Part shown: piece by piece, positions 1 to 5,715 of the stretch
Layout of the letters: each line of letters opens with the position of its first letter
How positions within the stretch are numbered: position 1 is the first letter of the stretch
From: an uncultured Dokdonia sp.
Lineage (GTDB): Bacteria; Bacteroidota; Bacteroidia; Flavobacteriales; Flavobacteriaceae
Reading direction: 5' to 3'
DNA: 7,324 bases
Assembly (NCBI GenBank): GCA_937124495.1
Contig: CAKZKZ010000878.1
Span: forward strand, 1-7,324
The notes under the pieces: generated by a model
What the model saw: the letters and a program-made list of their open reading frames with translations, nothing else
The model's database searches: none
What the model was told of the DNA's origin: nothing
Made by a program: the position numbers and the translations under genes

Positions 1-44
1 CCGGGGGGATTCAATAGGAGCTAGGTGTGTAGGACTTGCCGCTG
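1..44 (-). ncRNA. ffs: Signal recognition particle RNA (4.5S/small SRP RNA), 5' part, cut by window edge
   Basis: Read on the minus strand, the first 44 bases begin GGCAAGTCCTACACACC and end in GAATCCCCCCGG at the window edge. From memory of flavobacterial SRP RNAs, this is the 5' strand of the hairpin leading into the conserved domain IV, whose C-rich side pairs with an AGCA-AGGG side around a GGAA tetraloop. The tetraloop and the 3' strand would lie outside the window, so the hairpin cannot be confirmed here. SRP RNA binds Ffh and targets nascent membrane and secreted proteins to FtsY and SecYEG. The promoter just upstream (45-74, minus) fits a short stable RNA. The identification rests on remembered sequence, not on a search. 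The 5' end is approximate, between about 38 and 44. Confidence 0.6.
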
Positions 45-74
45 CAAAGATACATCAGTTACATACCTATGCAA
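45..74 (-). promoter_or_regulatory. Bacteroidota-type promoter of the leftward RNA
   Basis: On the minus strand, TATCTTTG (52 down to 45) matches the Bacteroidota -7 consensus TAnnTTTG exactly. A TTG (74 down to 72) lies 19 bases upstream, within the spacing known for the -33 element in this phylum. Transcription would start around 38-43 and run leftward into the SRP-RNA-like sequence. It diverges from the cyclotransferase gene that begins at 126. Confidence 0.65.
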
Positions 75-125
75 GGTTTTTTTGATCGATTTTTTGTTAT
101 AAATTGCCATTCAAATTTGACACCT

Positions 126-1187
126 ATGACATCGCTATATAAAACCCTCTCTTTGCTTAGTTTATCGTTTTTAATCTACGCCTGCGGAGACACTGAAAGT
201 TTAACAAATAACTACTCAATAGAAACTTCAGGAAAGAAAAACGCTGTTGCACAAGGTGGGCAGATTTCTTTTTCGCTTAAAGCGAAAAAAAACTATACCA
301 TAGACTCTATTATATATACCGTAGATGGTAAGAAACTTCCAAAAACAACCAATGCATCTGAATTTACAACGACCATACAAACGAAGACACTAGGTCACAA
401 AATCGTAAACGCTACCATTTATACTCCAGAAGGATCCTCCAAAGCGAGCAGACAGATTACAGTACTCCATACCAAAGCACCTAAAATATATGGATATAAA
501 ATCATCAATCGTTTTCCTCATCAAACAGATGCCTATACACAAGGATTAGAATTTGTAGGAGATACCCTTTATGAAAGTGTGGGACAATATGGTGAATCTA
601 AACTCCGTAAAATAGATTATAAAACAGGAGACGTATTAAAAGAAGTCACCTTAGACAATTCTTATTTCGCAGAAGGACTTACAGTATATAATGACAAGAT
701 TTATCAACTGACTTGGAAAGAAAATACAGGCTTTATTTACAATCTACCTGACTTTAAAAAGGTAGGTACGTTTACCTATAATAAAAGTAAAGAAGGTTGG
801 GGTTTATGTAATGATGGTACAAATGTCTATAAATCTGATGGCTCTAGTAAAATATGGACACTCGATATAAATACGCTTGCAGAGCAATCGTATATAGAAC
901 CTACCAACCATAAAAGCATTTCTAAAGCCTTCAACGAACTAGAATTCATTGACGGTAAAATATATGCCAATACCTATCAAGTAGCCAGTATTGCGATCAT
1001 GGATCCTACAACGGGTGCCATAGAAGGACTTATTGACCTTACCTCTTTACCAAAAGAAGTACAAGAAGGTCTTGACCCTCAAAATGAAGTATTAAACGGT
1101 ATCGCTTACAAAGCTAATGAAGGCCGTCTCTTCGTCACTGGAAAACATTGGAACACCCTATTTGAAATTGAACTTGTAGAGAAGTAG
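126..1187 (+). CDS. Glutaminyl-peptide cyclotransferase (plant/bacterial beta-propeller type), lipoprotein
   Basis: This enzyme family (glutamine cyclotransferase, PF05096) converts N-terminal glutamine of peptides and proteins to pyroglutamate with release of ammonia. The protein is 353 aa from ATG 126. It has a lipoprotein signal peptide with a hydrophobic stretch and lipobox I-Y-A-C (Cys20), so it should be exported and lipid-anchored. Residues ~30-115 look like an Ig-like beta domain rich in Lys and Thr. Residues ~125-350 form the propeller-like catalytic part, with family-typical blocks QGLEF (139-143), FAEGL, GWGL (224-227), NELEF, LNGIAY and GKHWN (339-343). An in-frame TTG at 36 would add 30 residues, but it lies inside the divergent RNA gene and would bury the signal peptide, so 126 is preferred. 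A TAnnTTTG-like CAAATTTG sits at 112-119, too close to the ATG to call confidently. The gene stands alone, with a terminator-like hairpin 60 bases after the stop. Confidence 0.88.
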   Translation: MTSLYKTLSLLSLSFLIYACGDTESLTNNYSIETSGKKNAVAQGGQISFSLKAKKNYTIDSIIYTVDGKKLPKTTNASEFTTTIQTKTLGHKIVNATIYTPEGSSKASRQITVLHTKAPKIYGYKIINRFPHQTDAYTQGLEFVGDTLYESVGQYGESKLRKIDYKTGDVLKEVTLDNSYFAEGLTVYNDKIYQLTWKENTGFIYNLPDFKKVGTFTYNKSKEGWGLCNDGTNVYKSDGSSKIWTLDINTLAEQSYIEPTNHKSISKAFNELEFIDGKIYANTYQVASIAIMDPTTGAIEGLIDLTSLPKEVQEGLDPQNEVLNGIAYKANEGRLFVTGKHWNTLFEIELVEK

Positions 1188-1249
1188 GCAGTAATCTGTT
1201 ATTTGTTTATACGTGTATTTGTTATCTGTGTATTTGATATTCGTAATTC

Positions 1250-1296
1250 AAAAATAGAGTAACACTCTATTTTAGAGTACTACTCTATTTTTAACT
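1250..1296. terminator. Nested AT-rich hairpin, probable bidirectional terminator
   Basis: AAAAATAGAGTA (1250-1261) is perfectly inverted in TACTCTATTTTT (1281-1292), and the second arm ends in a T run. The 19-base interior holds another inverted repeat, ACTCTA (1264-1269) with TAGAGT (1273-1278). A competing fold pairs AAAATAGAGT (1251-1260) with ACTCTATTTT (1264-1273) around a 3-base loop. The A run on the left and the T run on the right suit termination in both directions. It lies 60 bases after the cyclotransferase stop. The stems are GC-poor, which keeps confidence moderate. Confidence 0.55.
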
Positions 1297-1334
1297 TCAG
1301 GGGAAAATAATCTTTGTTACTACTACATTTTAAA

Positions 1335-1397
1335 ACACACCCCTTAATTCCCTACTTCGACAGACTCAGCAAAGCGCCTTACTAGAAGAGAAACTGT
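1335..1397. repeat. Dispersed ~63-bp repeat, copy A (contains CTTCGACAGACTCAG)
   Basis: It aligns without gaps to 1492-1554, a constant offset of 157 bases, with about 7 mismatches in 63 positions. Its core, CTTCGACAGACTCAG (1355-1369), belongs to the short CTTCGACARGCTCAG family found three more times at 4292-4438. The rest, ending in TTACTAGA-GAGAAACTGT, is shared only by the two copies here. Confidence 0.8.
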
Positions 1398-1434
1398 CGT
1401 AAAAACTTCCATTTTCTTTTTCCGATTGAGTCTT

Positions 1435-1452
1435 CCCTCCTAAGAAGGAGGG
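1435..1452. repeat. Small GC-rich hairpin between the two repeat copies
   Basis: CCCTCCT (1435-1441) pairs perfectly with AGGAGGG (1446-1452) around the loop AAGA. It is followed by CTAGGGAGGTGT, which reads in reverse as ACACCTCCCTAG and resembles the ACACTCCTCTTAAT start of the neighbouring repeat copy. A related CCTC/GAGG hairpin with GGGGAGGTG occurs at 4582-4606. It is probably part of a dispersed intergenic repeat and not a terminator, because no T run follows. Confidence 0.5.
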
Positions 1453-1491
1453 CTAGGGAGGTGTAAAAAATCATCCTTAAAAATTCAAAAG

Positions 1492-1554
1492 ACACTCCTC
1501 TTAATCCCCTACTTCGACAGGCTCAGCACAGCGTCTTACTAGAGGAGAAACTGT
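1492..1554. repeat. Dispersed ~63-bp repeat, copy B (contains CTTCGACAGGCTCAG)
   Basis: This is the second copy of the element at 1335-1397, in the same orientation. Its core is CTTCGACAGGCTCAG (1512-1526). It differs from copy A by single-base substitutions only, such as CAGGCTC for CAGACTC and GCGTCTT for GCGCCTT. Confidence 0.8.
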
Positions 1555-1673
1555 GACCCAATCTTTTTTACTTCACAAATCTCCACTCAAAAATCTTCAA
1601 TCCCTCCCCTCCCATTCCCTCACCAAAACGTCTAGTTCCCTCATTTGTGGTTTTATGAGGCCTATAGATGACC

Positions 1674-1681
1674 TAGGTTTG
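1674..1681 (+). promoter_or_regulatory. Putative -7 promoter box of the CarboxypepD-like gene
   Basis: TAGGTTTG matches TAnnTTTG exactly and lies 22 bases before the ATG at 1704. No convincing TTG sits at 17-23 bases upstream; the nearest TTTG (1644-1647) is 26 bases away. Only the -7 half is supported. Transcription would start near 1688. Confidence 0.5.
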
Positions 1682-1703
1682 ACAAAGTCAAAAACAGATA
1701 ACC

Positions 1704-2600
1704 ATGAAAAAACCAATCACAATTACCATCCCAGAACCCTGTCATGAAGATTGGGCAAAAATGACACCCACTCAAAAAGGGAAGCATTGTGCTGTATGCG
1801 AAAAAGAAGTGATTGACTTTACAAAAGCAACCGATGAGCAACTCTACAAAACAGCGGCAAACGGAGGAAATCTATGTGGTCGTTTTACAAAAAAACAACT
1901 AGATCGTCCGATACAACTTCAACGTAAACAAGGGAAATCTTGGGCAAATTATGCCGCCTCTCTTCTAATTCCTGCTGCCATTTTATCGACACAAGAAATC
2001 ACGGCACAAGGCACAACCCCTACAACAGAACAAACCGATGGGAATTATACGAGTTTGGGGATTAGTTCGCTTTCGCGAAAGCGTACTAATGAGATTCACG
2101 ACCATAGGAAGAGTGAAGCGTTAAAGCAAAAAAAATCTGATACGATCAAGAAATCAAATTCACGGGTTATCACAGGAGTTATTTCTGAAGAAGCTGGACC
2201 TTTACCTGGTGCTTCTATTCTTATAAAAGGAACTGCTACAGGAACACAAACAGATTTTGATGGAAACTATGAATTAACTGTATCTGAAGGTGATATACTC
2301 GTTGTCTCTTATATAGGCTTTGAGGATATAGAAGTTATTGTAAAAAAGCAAAAAACGATAGATGTAGTCTTAGAATTTGGAGAATTATTAGGAGAATTTG
2401 TTACGGTTGGAATGGTAAGTTATGATTATGAAAAAGAACTGTTAAACCCCATCAAACCTAGAATACATCCTGGTGGTTTCTCTAAAGAAAGAGCGCAAGA
2501 AGCCAAAGAACAAAAAGAGCATTGGTATAAAGTAAGAGCGTATAAAGAGTATAAACGTGAACAGAAAAAACAAGCGCGTAAAAAAAGAGGCGAAAAGTAA
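1704..2600 (+). CDS. Membrane protein with Cys-containing N-terminal domain and carboxypeptidase-regulatory-like domain
   Basis: The protein has 298 aa. Residues 1-62 form a small domain seen widely in Bacteroidota: a start of the type MKKPITITIPEPC, then CHEDW (13-17), MTP, HCAVC (28-32), DFT (38-40) and CGRF (58-61). Cys13, Cys29, Cys32 and Cys58 could bind a metal or form disulfides; this is inference. One hydrophobic segment (~81-101) is a likely membrane anchor. A low-complexity Lys/Ser/Thr linker follows (~103-153). Residues ~154-223 match a CarboxypepD_reg-like beta-sandwich (GxxLPGASILIKGT, TDFDGNYEL, VSYIGFE), the same fold found at the front of TonB-dependent receptors. The C-terminal ~60 residues are very rich in Lys, Arg, Glu and Gln. 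There is no TonB barrel, so this is a stand-alone protein of unknown function. A perfect 16-bp palindrome (2068-2083) lies inside the linker coding sequence. Confidence 0.82.
   Translation: MKKPITITIPEPCHEDWAKMTPTQKGKHCAVCEKEVIDFTKATDEQLYKTAANGGNLCGRFTKKQLDRPIQLQRKQGKSWANYAASLLIPAAILSTQEITAQGTTPTTEQTDGNYTSLGISSLSRKRTNEIHDHRKSEALKQKKSDTIKKSNSRVITGVISEEAGPLPGASILIKGTATGTQTDFDGNYELTVSEGDILVVSYIGFEDIEVIVKKQKTIDVVLEFGELLGEFVTVGMVSYDYEKELLNPIKPRIHPGGFSKERAQEAKEQKEHWYKVRAYKEYKREQKKQARKKRGEK
2068..2083. repeat. Perfect 16-bp palindrome CGCTTTCGCGAAAGCG, copy 1, inside a gene
   Basis: The sequence is exactly self-complementary. It lies within the linker of the CarboxypepD-like gene, where it encodes part of S-L-S-R-K-R. 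A second copy of its 14-bp core lies at 4790-4803 between genes. Two copies of a 14-bp palindrome in 7.3 kb is far above chance and suggests a genome-wide iterated palindrome. Confidence 0.85.
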
Positions 2601-2636
2601 TCGCATACCAAGACAATATTGCTCTCCCTAAAAAGT

Positions 2637-2644
2637 TATATTTG
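2637..2644 (+). promoter_or_regulatory. Putative -7 promoter box of the beta-helix lipoprotein gene
   Basis: TATATTTG matches TAnnTTTG and sits 17 bases before the ATG at 2662. A TTG at 2619-2621 is 15 bases upstream, slightly closer than the usual 17-23. This gives the gene its own promoter in the 61-base gap after the preceding stop, so it need not be read from the upstream gene. Confidence 0.55.
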
Positions 2645-2661
2645 TGATAAATTTTTTCTGA

Positions 2662-4215
2662 ATGCGAAGTATTTACACATTACTTATTTTAGGTTGTATT
2701 ATTTTGGCGAGTTCTTGCCGTAATGATTTTGACACCACTCCTAATACTGGAGACCTACGTTTTTCTAAAGACACCATTTTTTTGGACACCGTCTTTACCA
2801 ATATAGGCTCTAGCACCTATAACTTAAAGGTGTATAATGACTCTGATGAGACCATTAATATCCCAACGGTGCGCTTAACCACAGGAGAAGATTCTGATTA
2901 TCGTCTCAATGTAGACGGTGTTGCAGGACGTACCTTTGAAAATGTAGAAATCCTTGCTAAGGATAGTATTTTTGTCTTTGTAGAGACCACCACAGATATT
3001 AACAATGTCGGTGCTGGAAGCTTTGAGTTTTTAAGTACCGAAGCCATTGAGTTTGATAGCGGTCCTATCCAACAAAAAGTAGAACTCGTTACCTTAATCA
3101 AAGACGCCATCTTCCTATTTGCAGATCGGGACGAAAACACAGGAATGGTTGAAACCCTCGACATTAACGGTGTCGAAACCTCGCTAGAAGGCCGTTTCTT
3201 AACCGATGATGAACTTACCTTTACCAACGAAAAACCCTATGTCATTTATGGATATATGGCGGTGGGCTCTCCAGATGGGAATACCCCCAAAACATTAACC
3301 GTAGAAGCAGGTGCCCGCATTCACTTTCATGCAGACAGTGGCATTATTGTGGGTAATAATGGGACACTCGATATCAACGGTACTTTGAGTACCGATCCTG
3401 AAGCACTAGAGAATGAAGTCATTCTTGAAGGCGATCGTCTAGAACCTTCGTTTTCTGAAACGCCAGGACAATGGGGTACCATCCTACTTACGGAAGGAAG
3501 TGTGAATAACGAAATAGACTACGCCACTATAAAAAATGCAACCGCAGGAATTCTTAATGAATCTAATACAAACACTGGAACGCCTAATCTAACCATTAGC
3601 AACACACAAATCTATAATGCCTCTGCCGCTGGTTTATTAAACCGTTTCTCTACCGTAGAAGGATCAAATGTCGTGATCAATAATTGCGGACAGTTTTCGA
3701 TGCTTGTACAATCTGGTGGTATTTATAATTTCACACATTGTACGTTTGCGAACTACTGGACACAGAGTTTTAGAGATACACCTGCTGTGTTTTTAGACAA
3801 TACCATACTTTTAGGCGATACGCTACAAGTAGCTAATCTAACCGCTAACTTCACCAATTGCATCATCTACGGAAACCAAGGCGAAGAGATTGGATTTAAT
3901 CAAGATCCGGCAGGCCCAGTATTTGATTATAACTTTAGAAACACCCTCTTACGTTTTGATGATACCTTCGGAAATTTTGATGAAGATCCGCTTTTTGATT
4001 TTACCAATACCACTTTATATACAGACATTATACGTGGGGAAGATCCTAATTTTCAAGATGAATTCAATAACCTCTTACAAGTAGGTGAAGAAACCGCAGG
4101 AAACGGACAAGCCCTCCAAAGTGCTGCCAATCTATTCCCTTTCGATATCAAAGGTGTAAGCAGAACGACTGCTCCAGATATAGGCGCTTATGAGAGTATT
4201 GAGCTACCAGAATAA
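2662..4215 (+). CDS. Surface lipoprotein with predicted right-handed beta-helix and choice-of-anchor-Q-like C-terminus
   Basis: The protein has 517 aa. Residues 1-19 are a lipoprotein signal peptide (hydrophobic core, then L-A-S-S-C with Cys19), so the mature protein is lipid-anchored in the envelope. Residues ~33-145 look like an Ig/ASH-type beta domain (LDTVFTNIGSSTYNLKVYN, then NIPTVRL). From ~190 to ~470 the sequence has many short Asn-, Gly- and Ile-rich strands, such as GIIVGNNGTLDINGTL, NLTISNTQIYNASAAGLLNR and NFTNCIIYGN. These resemble the rungs of a right-handed parallel beta-helix (pectate-lyase-like). It ends in PDIGAYE (505-511), the hallmark of the choice-of-anchor-Q ending common in Bacteroidota. 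I see no catalytic residues that would prove polysaccharide cleavage, and structural or adhesive roles are equally possible. The gene has its own promoter box and a strong terminator, so it is probably monocistronic. Confidence 0.8.
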   Translation: MRSIYTLLILGCIILASSCRNDFDTTPNTGDLRFSKDTIFLDTVFTNIGSSTYNLKVYNDSDETINIPTVRLTTGEDSDYRLNVDGVAGRTFENVEILAKDSIFVFVETTTDINNVGAGSFEFLSTEAIEFDSGPIQQKVELVTLIKDAIFLFADRDENTGMVETLDINGVETSLEGRFLTDDELTFTNEKPYVIYGYMAVGSPDGNTPKTLTVEAGARIHFHADSGIIVGNNGTLDINGTLSTDPEALENEVILEGDRLEPSFSETPGQWGTILLTEGSVNNEIDYATIKNATAGILNESNTNTGTPNLTISNTQIYNASAAGLLNRFSTVEGSNVVINNCGQFSMLVQSGGIYNFTHCTFANYWTQSFRDTPAVFLDNTILLGDTLQVANLTANFTNCIIYGNQGEEIGFNQDPAGPVFDYNFRNTLLRFDDTFGNFDEDPLFDFTNTTLYTDIIRGEDPNFQDEFNNLLQVGEETAGNGQALQSAANLFPFDIKGVSRTTAPDIGAYESIELPE

Positions 4216-4237
4216 TAAGATACATACACGATATTTT

Positions 4238-4268
4238 AAAAGCTGTTTCTTTATGAAATGGCTTTTTT
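4238..4268 (+). terminator. Rho-independent-type terminator after the beta-helix gene
   Basis: AAAAGCTGTTTC (4238-4249) pairs with GAAATGGCTTTT (4255-4266) around the loop TTTAT. This makes a continuous 12-pair stem with two central G-T wobbles, and the arm runs into a T run (4263-4268). It begins 23 bases after the stop at 4215. Confidence 0.8.
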
Positions 4269-4291
4269 GTTTTATATCGTAACTTGTCATC

Positions 4292-4306
4292 CTGAGCCTG
4301 TCGAAG
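4292..4306 (-). repeat. CTTCGACARGCTCAG-family repeat (reverse orientation)
   Basis: CTGAGCCTGTCGAAG is the exact reverse complement of the core at 1512-1526. With the forward copy at 4336-4350 it could form a 15-pair stem with one mismatch and a loop of about 29 bases. Confidence 0.85.
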
Positions 4307-4335
4307 GATACACAATCGTACTATACCTCATGAAA

Positions 4336-4350
4336 CTTCGACAAGCTCAG
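4336..4350 (+). repeat. CTTCGACARGCTCAG-family repeat (forward orientation)
   Basis: CTTCGACAAGCTCAG differs by one base from the copies at 1512-1526 and 4292-4306. It is inverted relative to both neighbours in this gap, so it can pair with either. Confidence 0.85.
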
Positions 4351-4423
4351 TTTGACAATAATGAACTCTATTTTCCCGCTTTCAAAAAACGTAGCGATAC
4401 AGAAGTTTATGCTGAGTGTCACA

Positions 4424-4438
4424 CTGAGCTCGTCGAAG
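4424..4438 (-). repeat. CTTCGACARGCTCAG-family repeat (reverse orientation)
   Basis: CTGAGCTCGTCGAAG is the family core with one further substitution. It is followed directly by a 13-base near-duplicate (GTCGAAGTGCGTA, then GTCGAAGTACG), suggesting local slippage. Confidence 0.75.
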
Positions 4439-4789
4439 TGCGTAGTCGAAGTACGAAAAGGAAACAGGATTCAAAGGACTCAGGAATCAGGACTATGTTA
4501 TCGTGGAAGCCTTGGAAGTCTATAGTTTGTAATCAGAAGTTAAACTTATTGCTCTAATCTTGATCATAACTCAAATCAAAGCTCCTCACCTCAGCGAGGG
4601 GAGGTGGATGGATCGAGGTACGAGATTCAGACGGAGGGGAGCCTCACTATTATAAGATTCCCTACCTACGGCAGGCAGACTCATCGTTCGTACCTTACTC
4701 TGTCGAAATGATTAAAATATAAGAAAACTCCCCACTTCAAGCATCCAGCTTCTCTCTTTTCTATACTCCATATTCTTTTTTTCTTTCCC

Positions 4790-4803
4790 GCTTTCGCGAA
4801 AGC
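4790..4803. repeat. Palindrome GCTTTCGCGAAAGC, copy 2, intergenic
   Basis: A perfect 14-bp palindrome, identical to the centre of the copy at 2068-2083. A preceding C extends the match by one base, but the right flank is T where copy 1 has G. Confidence 0.85.
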
Positions 4804-4872
4804 TATCTCAGCTTGTTTCCCCCCAGATACGGAAACCCGTAAAGGAAGTTGGTTGAGATGAGGTATGTTTAG

Positions 4873-4904
4873 CAATTACAAACGTTTAATGTCGTTTGTA
4901 ATTG
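4873..4904. repeat. Perfect 12-bp inverted repeat upstream of the accessory segment
   Basis: CAATTACAAACG (4873-4884) is perfectly inverted in CGTTTGTAATTG (4893-4904) with an 8-base spacer, followed by TTTGTG. It could be a weak terminator, an operator, or a scar at the edge of the AT-rich accessory region. The low GC of the stem and the interrupted T run argue against an efficient terminator. Confidence 0.5.
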
Positions 4905-5005
4905 TTTGTGTCGGATATAACTGTAATACGGAATTCTCAAAAAAAAATGCAGATTATTAGACAGTTAGGGTTATATGTGATATTTTTAATTACTTATATA
5001 TACTA

Positions 5006-5015
5006 GTTAGCACCA
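5006..5015 (+). other. Left cassette core GTTAGCACCA
   Basis: GTTAGCACCA is the exact reverse complement of TGGTGCTAAC at 6388-6397. It resembles the integron core GTTRRRY in its first five bases. It lies 20 bases before the ATG at 5026, close to the 19-base spacing between GTTAGCA (6514) and the next ATG (6533). I could not find a matching TGCTAAC half-site within the 150 bases upstream. It is therefore either an attI-like single core or the remnant of a decayed site. Confidence 0.5.
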
Positions 5016-5025
5016 ATTACTGAAA

Positions 5026-5703
5026 ATGAATAAAAAGTTAGAAAACGTTATATTTTGGTTATTAATCATAGCCTCTTTTCTTATTATCTATTTGGTCAAA
5101 TTTCAGTTTAAAAATACTCCAGAGACATGGGAATACGGATCAGAAGTTGGTGAAGTTTTATACAATCTATCTTTAGCAATTATCGCAAGTGGAATTTTTT
5201 ATTTGTTCGTTGTTTATCTGCCAGCAAAAAGAAATAAAAAGTACATATACGAGCATATAGCTACAATAAATGAGAGAATTATTTATGCAGGTTCTTCAAT
5301 CTTTCACGGTATGGCCACTGACCTTGAACCCGTATATCTTGAAAAAGAGATTGACAAAGATCAATTTTTCAAATTATGTCAAGAAATTGGTCCAAATAGT
5401 CTTCAAACAATATTTAGTGCTGTTGATAGGAGTCATACTATTACTTACAGAGATCACTTCAATAATATACTTAGTGAAATAAAAACAGAATCGGATAAAT
5501 TGTTCGTTTATTCGGCACATTTAGAGCCTAAGCATATAAATTTAATAAACGACATTCTATATTCTGAATTAATGACTAGTTTGAGAATTTTTTTCTCAGA
5601 TGATCAATATATGGAGAGCACGGAATCATTTGACCTTATTTCCAACCCCATATATGATTTTTACCGAAAAATAATAGCTTTAAAAGAATATAAAACACCT
5701 TAA
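5026..5703 (+). CDS. Uncharacterised two-helix membrane protein with cytoplasmic domain
   Basis: The family is not recognised. The 225-aa protein has two predicted membrane helices, ~8-26 (VIFWLLIIASFLIIYLVKF) and ~44-65 (LSLAIIASGIFYLFVVYL). The second is followed at once by the basic cluster KRNKK (68-72), which places the C-terminal domain, and hence the short N-terminus, in the cytoplasm. Residues ~73-225 are soluble, mixed alpha/beta in appearance, with charged surfaces and no motif that I can assign to an enzyme. The ATG lies 20 bases after the G of GTTAGCACCA, and no promoter of the TAnnTTTG type is evident upstream, so expression may depend on outside transcription. The next gene starts 12 bases after the stop, implying co-translation. 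Base composition is visibly more AT-rich than the genes before 4215. Proteins of this layout occur in accessory islands, but no role is assigned. Confidence 0.72.
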   Translation: MNKKLENVIFWLLIIASFLIIYLVKFQFKNTPETWEYGSEVGEVLYNLSLAIIASGIFYLFVVYLPAKRNKKYIYEHIATINERIIYAGSSIFHGMATDLEPVYLEKEIDKDQFFKLCQEIGPNSLQTIFSAVDRSHTITYRDHFNNILSEIKTESDKLFVYSAHLEPKHINLINDILYSELMTSLRIFFSDDQYMESTESFDLISNPIYDFYRKIIALKEYKTP

Positions 5704-5715
5704 CGAAAAATTGAA

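Larger units (their letters stand above)
1188..1703. other. Gene-free stretch with dispersed repeats
   Basis: This 516-base gap holds the nested hairpin at 1250-1296, two copies of a ~63-bp repeat (1335-1397 and 1492-1554), a CCCTCCT/AGGAGGG hairpin between them (1435-1452), a pyrimidine-rich run around 1600-1625, and a -7 promoter box at 1674-1681. I see no credible coding region. The short open frame starting at GTG 1553 begins at the edge of the second repeat copy and overlaps the next gene. Confidence 0.75.
4216..5005. other. Gene-free, repeat-rich stretch
   Basis: This ~790-base gap contains the terminator at 4238-4268 and three CTTCGACARGCTCAG-type repeats in alternating orientation (4292-4306, 4336-4350, 4424-4438). 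It also has a 13-base tandem duplication starting GTCGAAGT (4432-4457), an imperfect GC-rich hairpin (4582-4606) and an AGGTACGA/TCGTACCT inverted repeat (4616-4623 and 4688-4695). Further along lie the palindrome at 4790-4803 and a 12-bp inverted repeat (4873-4904). The open frames across it translate to HPEPVEG and LRQAQ strings, the usual artefact of these repeats, so I call no gene. From about 4905 onward the DNA becomes more AT-rich, like the genes that follow. Confidence 0.75.

Noticed and set aside
36..125. N-terminal extension of the cyclotransferase from TTG 36
   Set aside because: It overlaps the divergent SRP-RNA-like sequence and its promoter and would push the lipobox to residue 50. 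ATG 126 gives a normal lipoprotein signal peptide.
1335..1554. CRISPR array
   Set aside because: Only two copies, imperfect, 157 bases apart, with a long repeat and no further units or cas genes.
1553..1747. Small open frame from GTG (64 aa)
   Set aside because: It starts in a dispersed repeat, has biased Ser/Leu composition without a domain, and overlaps the start of the real gene at 1704 in another frame.
2426..2611. Minus-strand open frame (61 aa)
   Set aside because: Antisense shadow of the charged C-terminal tail of the CarboxypepD-like gene. The Phe/Ser/Cys-rich translation has no family resemblance.
2898..3227. Minus-strand open frame (109 aa)
   Set aside because: Antisense shadow of the beta-helix lipoprotein, with low-complexity Ser/Val/Thr translation.
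3890..4084. Plus-strand open frame (64 aa) inside the beta-helix gene
   Set aside because: Alternative-frame shadow of a well-supported gene, and no initiation signal.
4258..4557. Plus-strand open frame (99 aa) with HPEPVEG and LRQAQ strings
   Set aside because: It reads straight through three copies of the CTTCGACARGCTCAG repeat and a terminator arm. These peptide strings are a known artefact of the repeat.
4866..4873. GTTTAGCA as a further cassette core
   Set aside because: It carries an extra T relative to GTTAGCA, has no gene behind it, and is better explained as the flank of the 12-bp inverted repeat at 4873-4904.
4681..4875. Minus-strand open frame (64 aa)
   Set aside because: It crosses the palindrome at 4790-4803 and a repeat-bearing stretch, with no domain and no promoter box.
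5270..5482. Plus-strand open frame (70 aa) within the first cassette gene
   Set aside because: Out-of-frame shadow of the 225-aa membrane protein.
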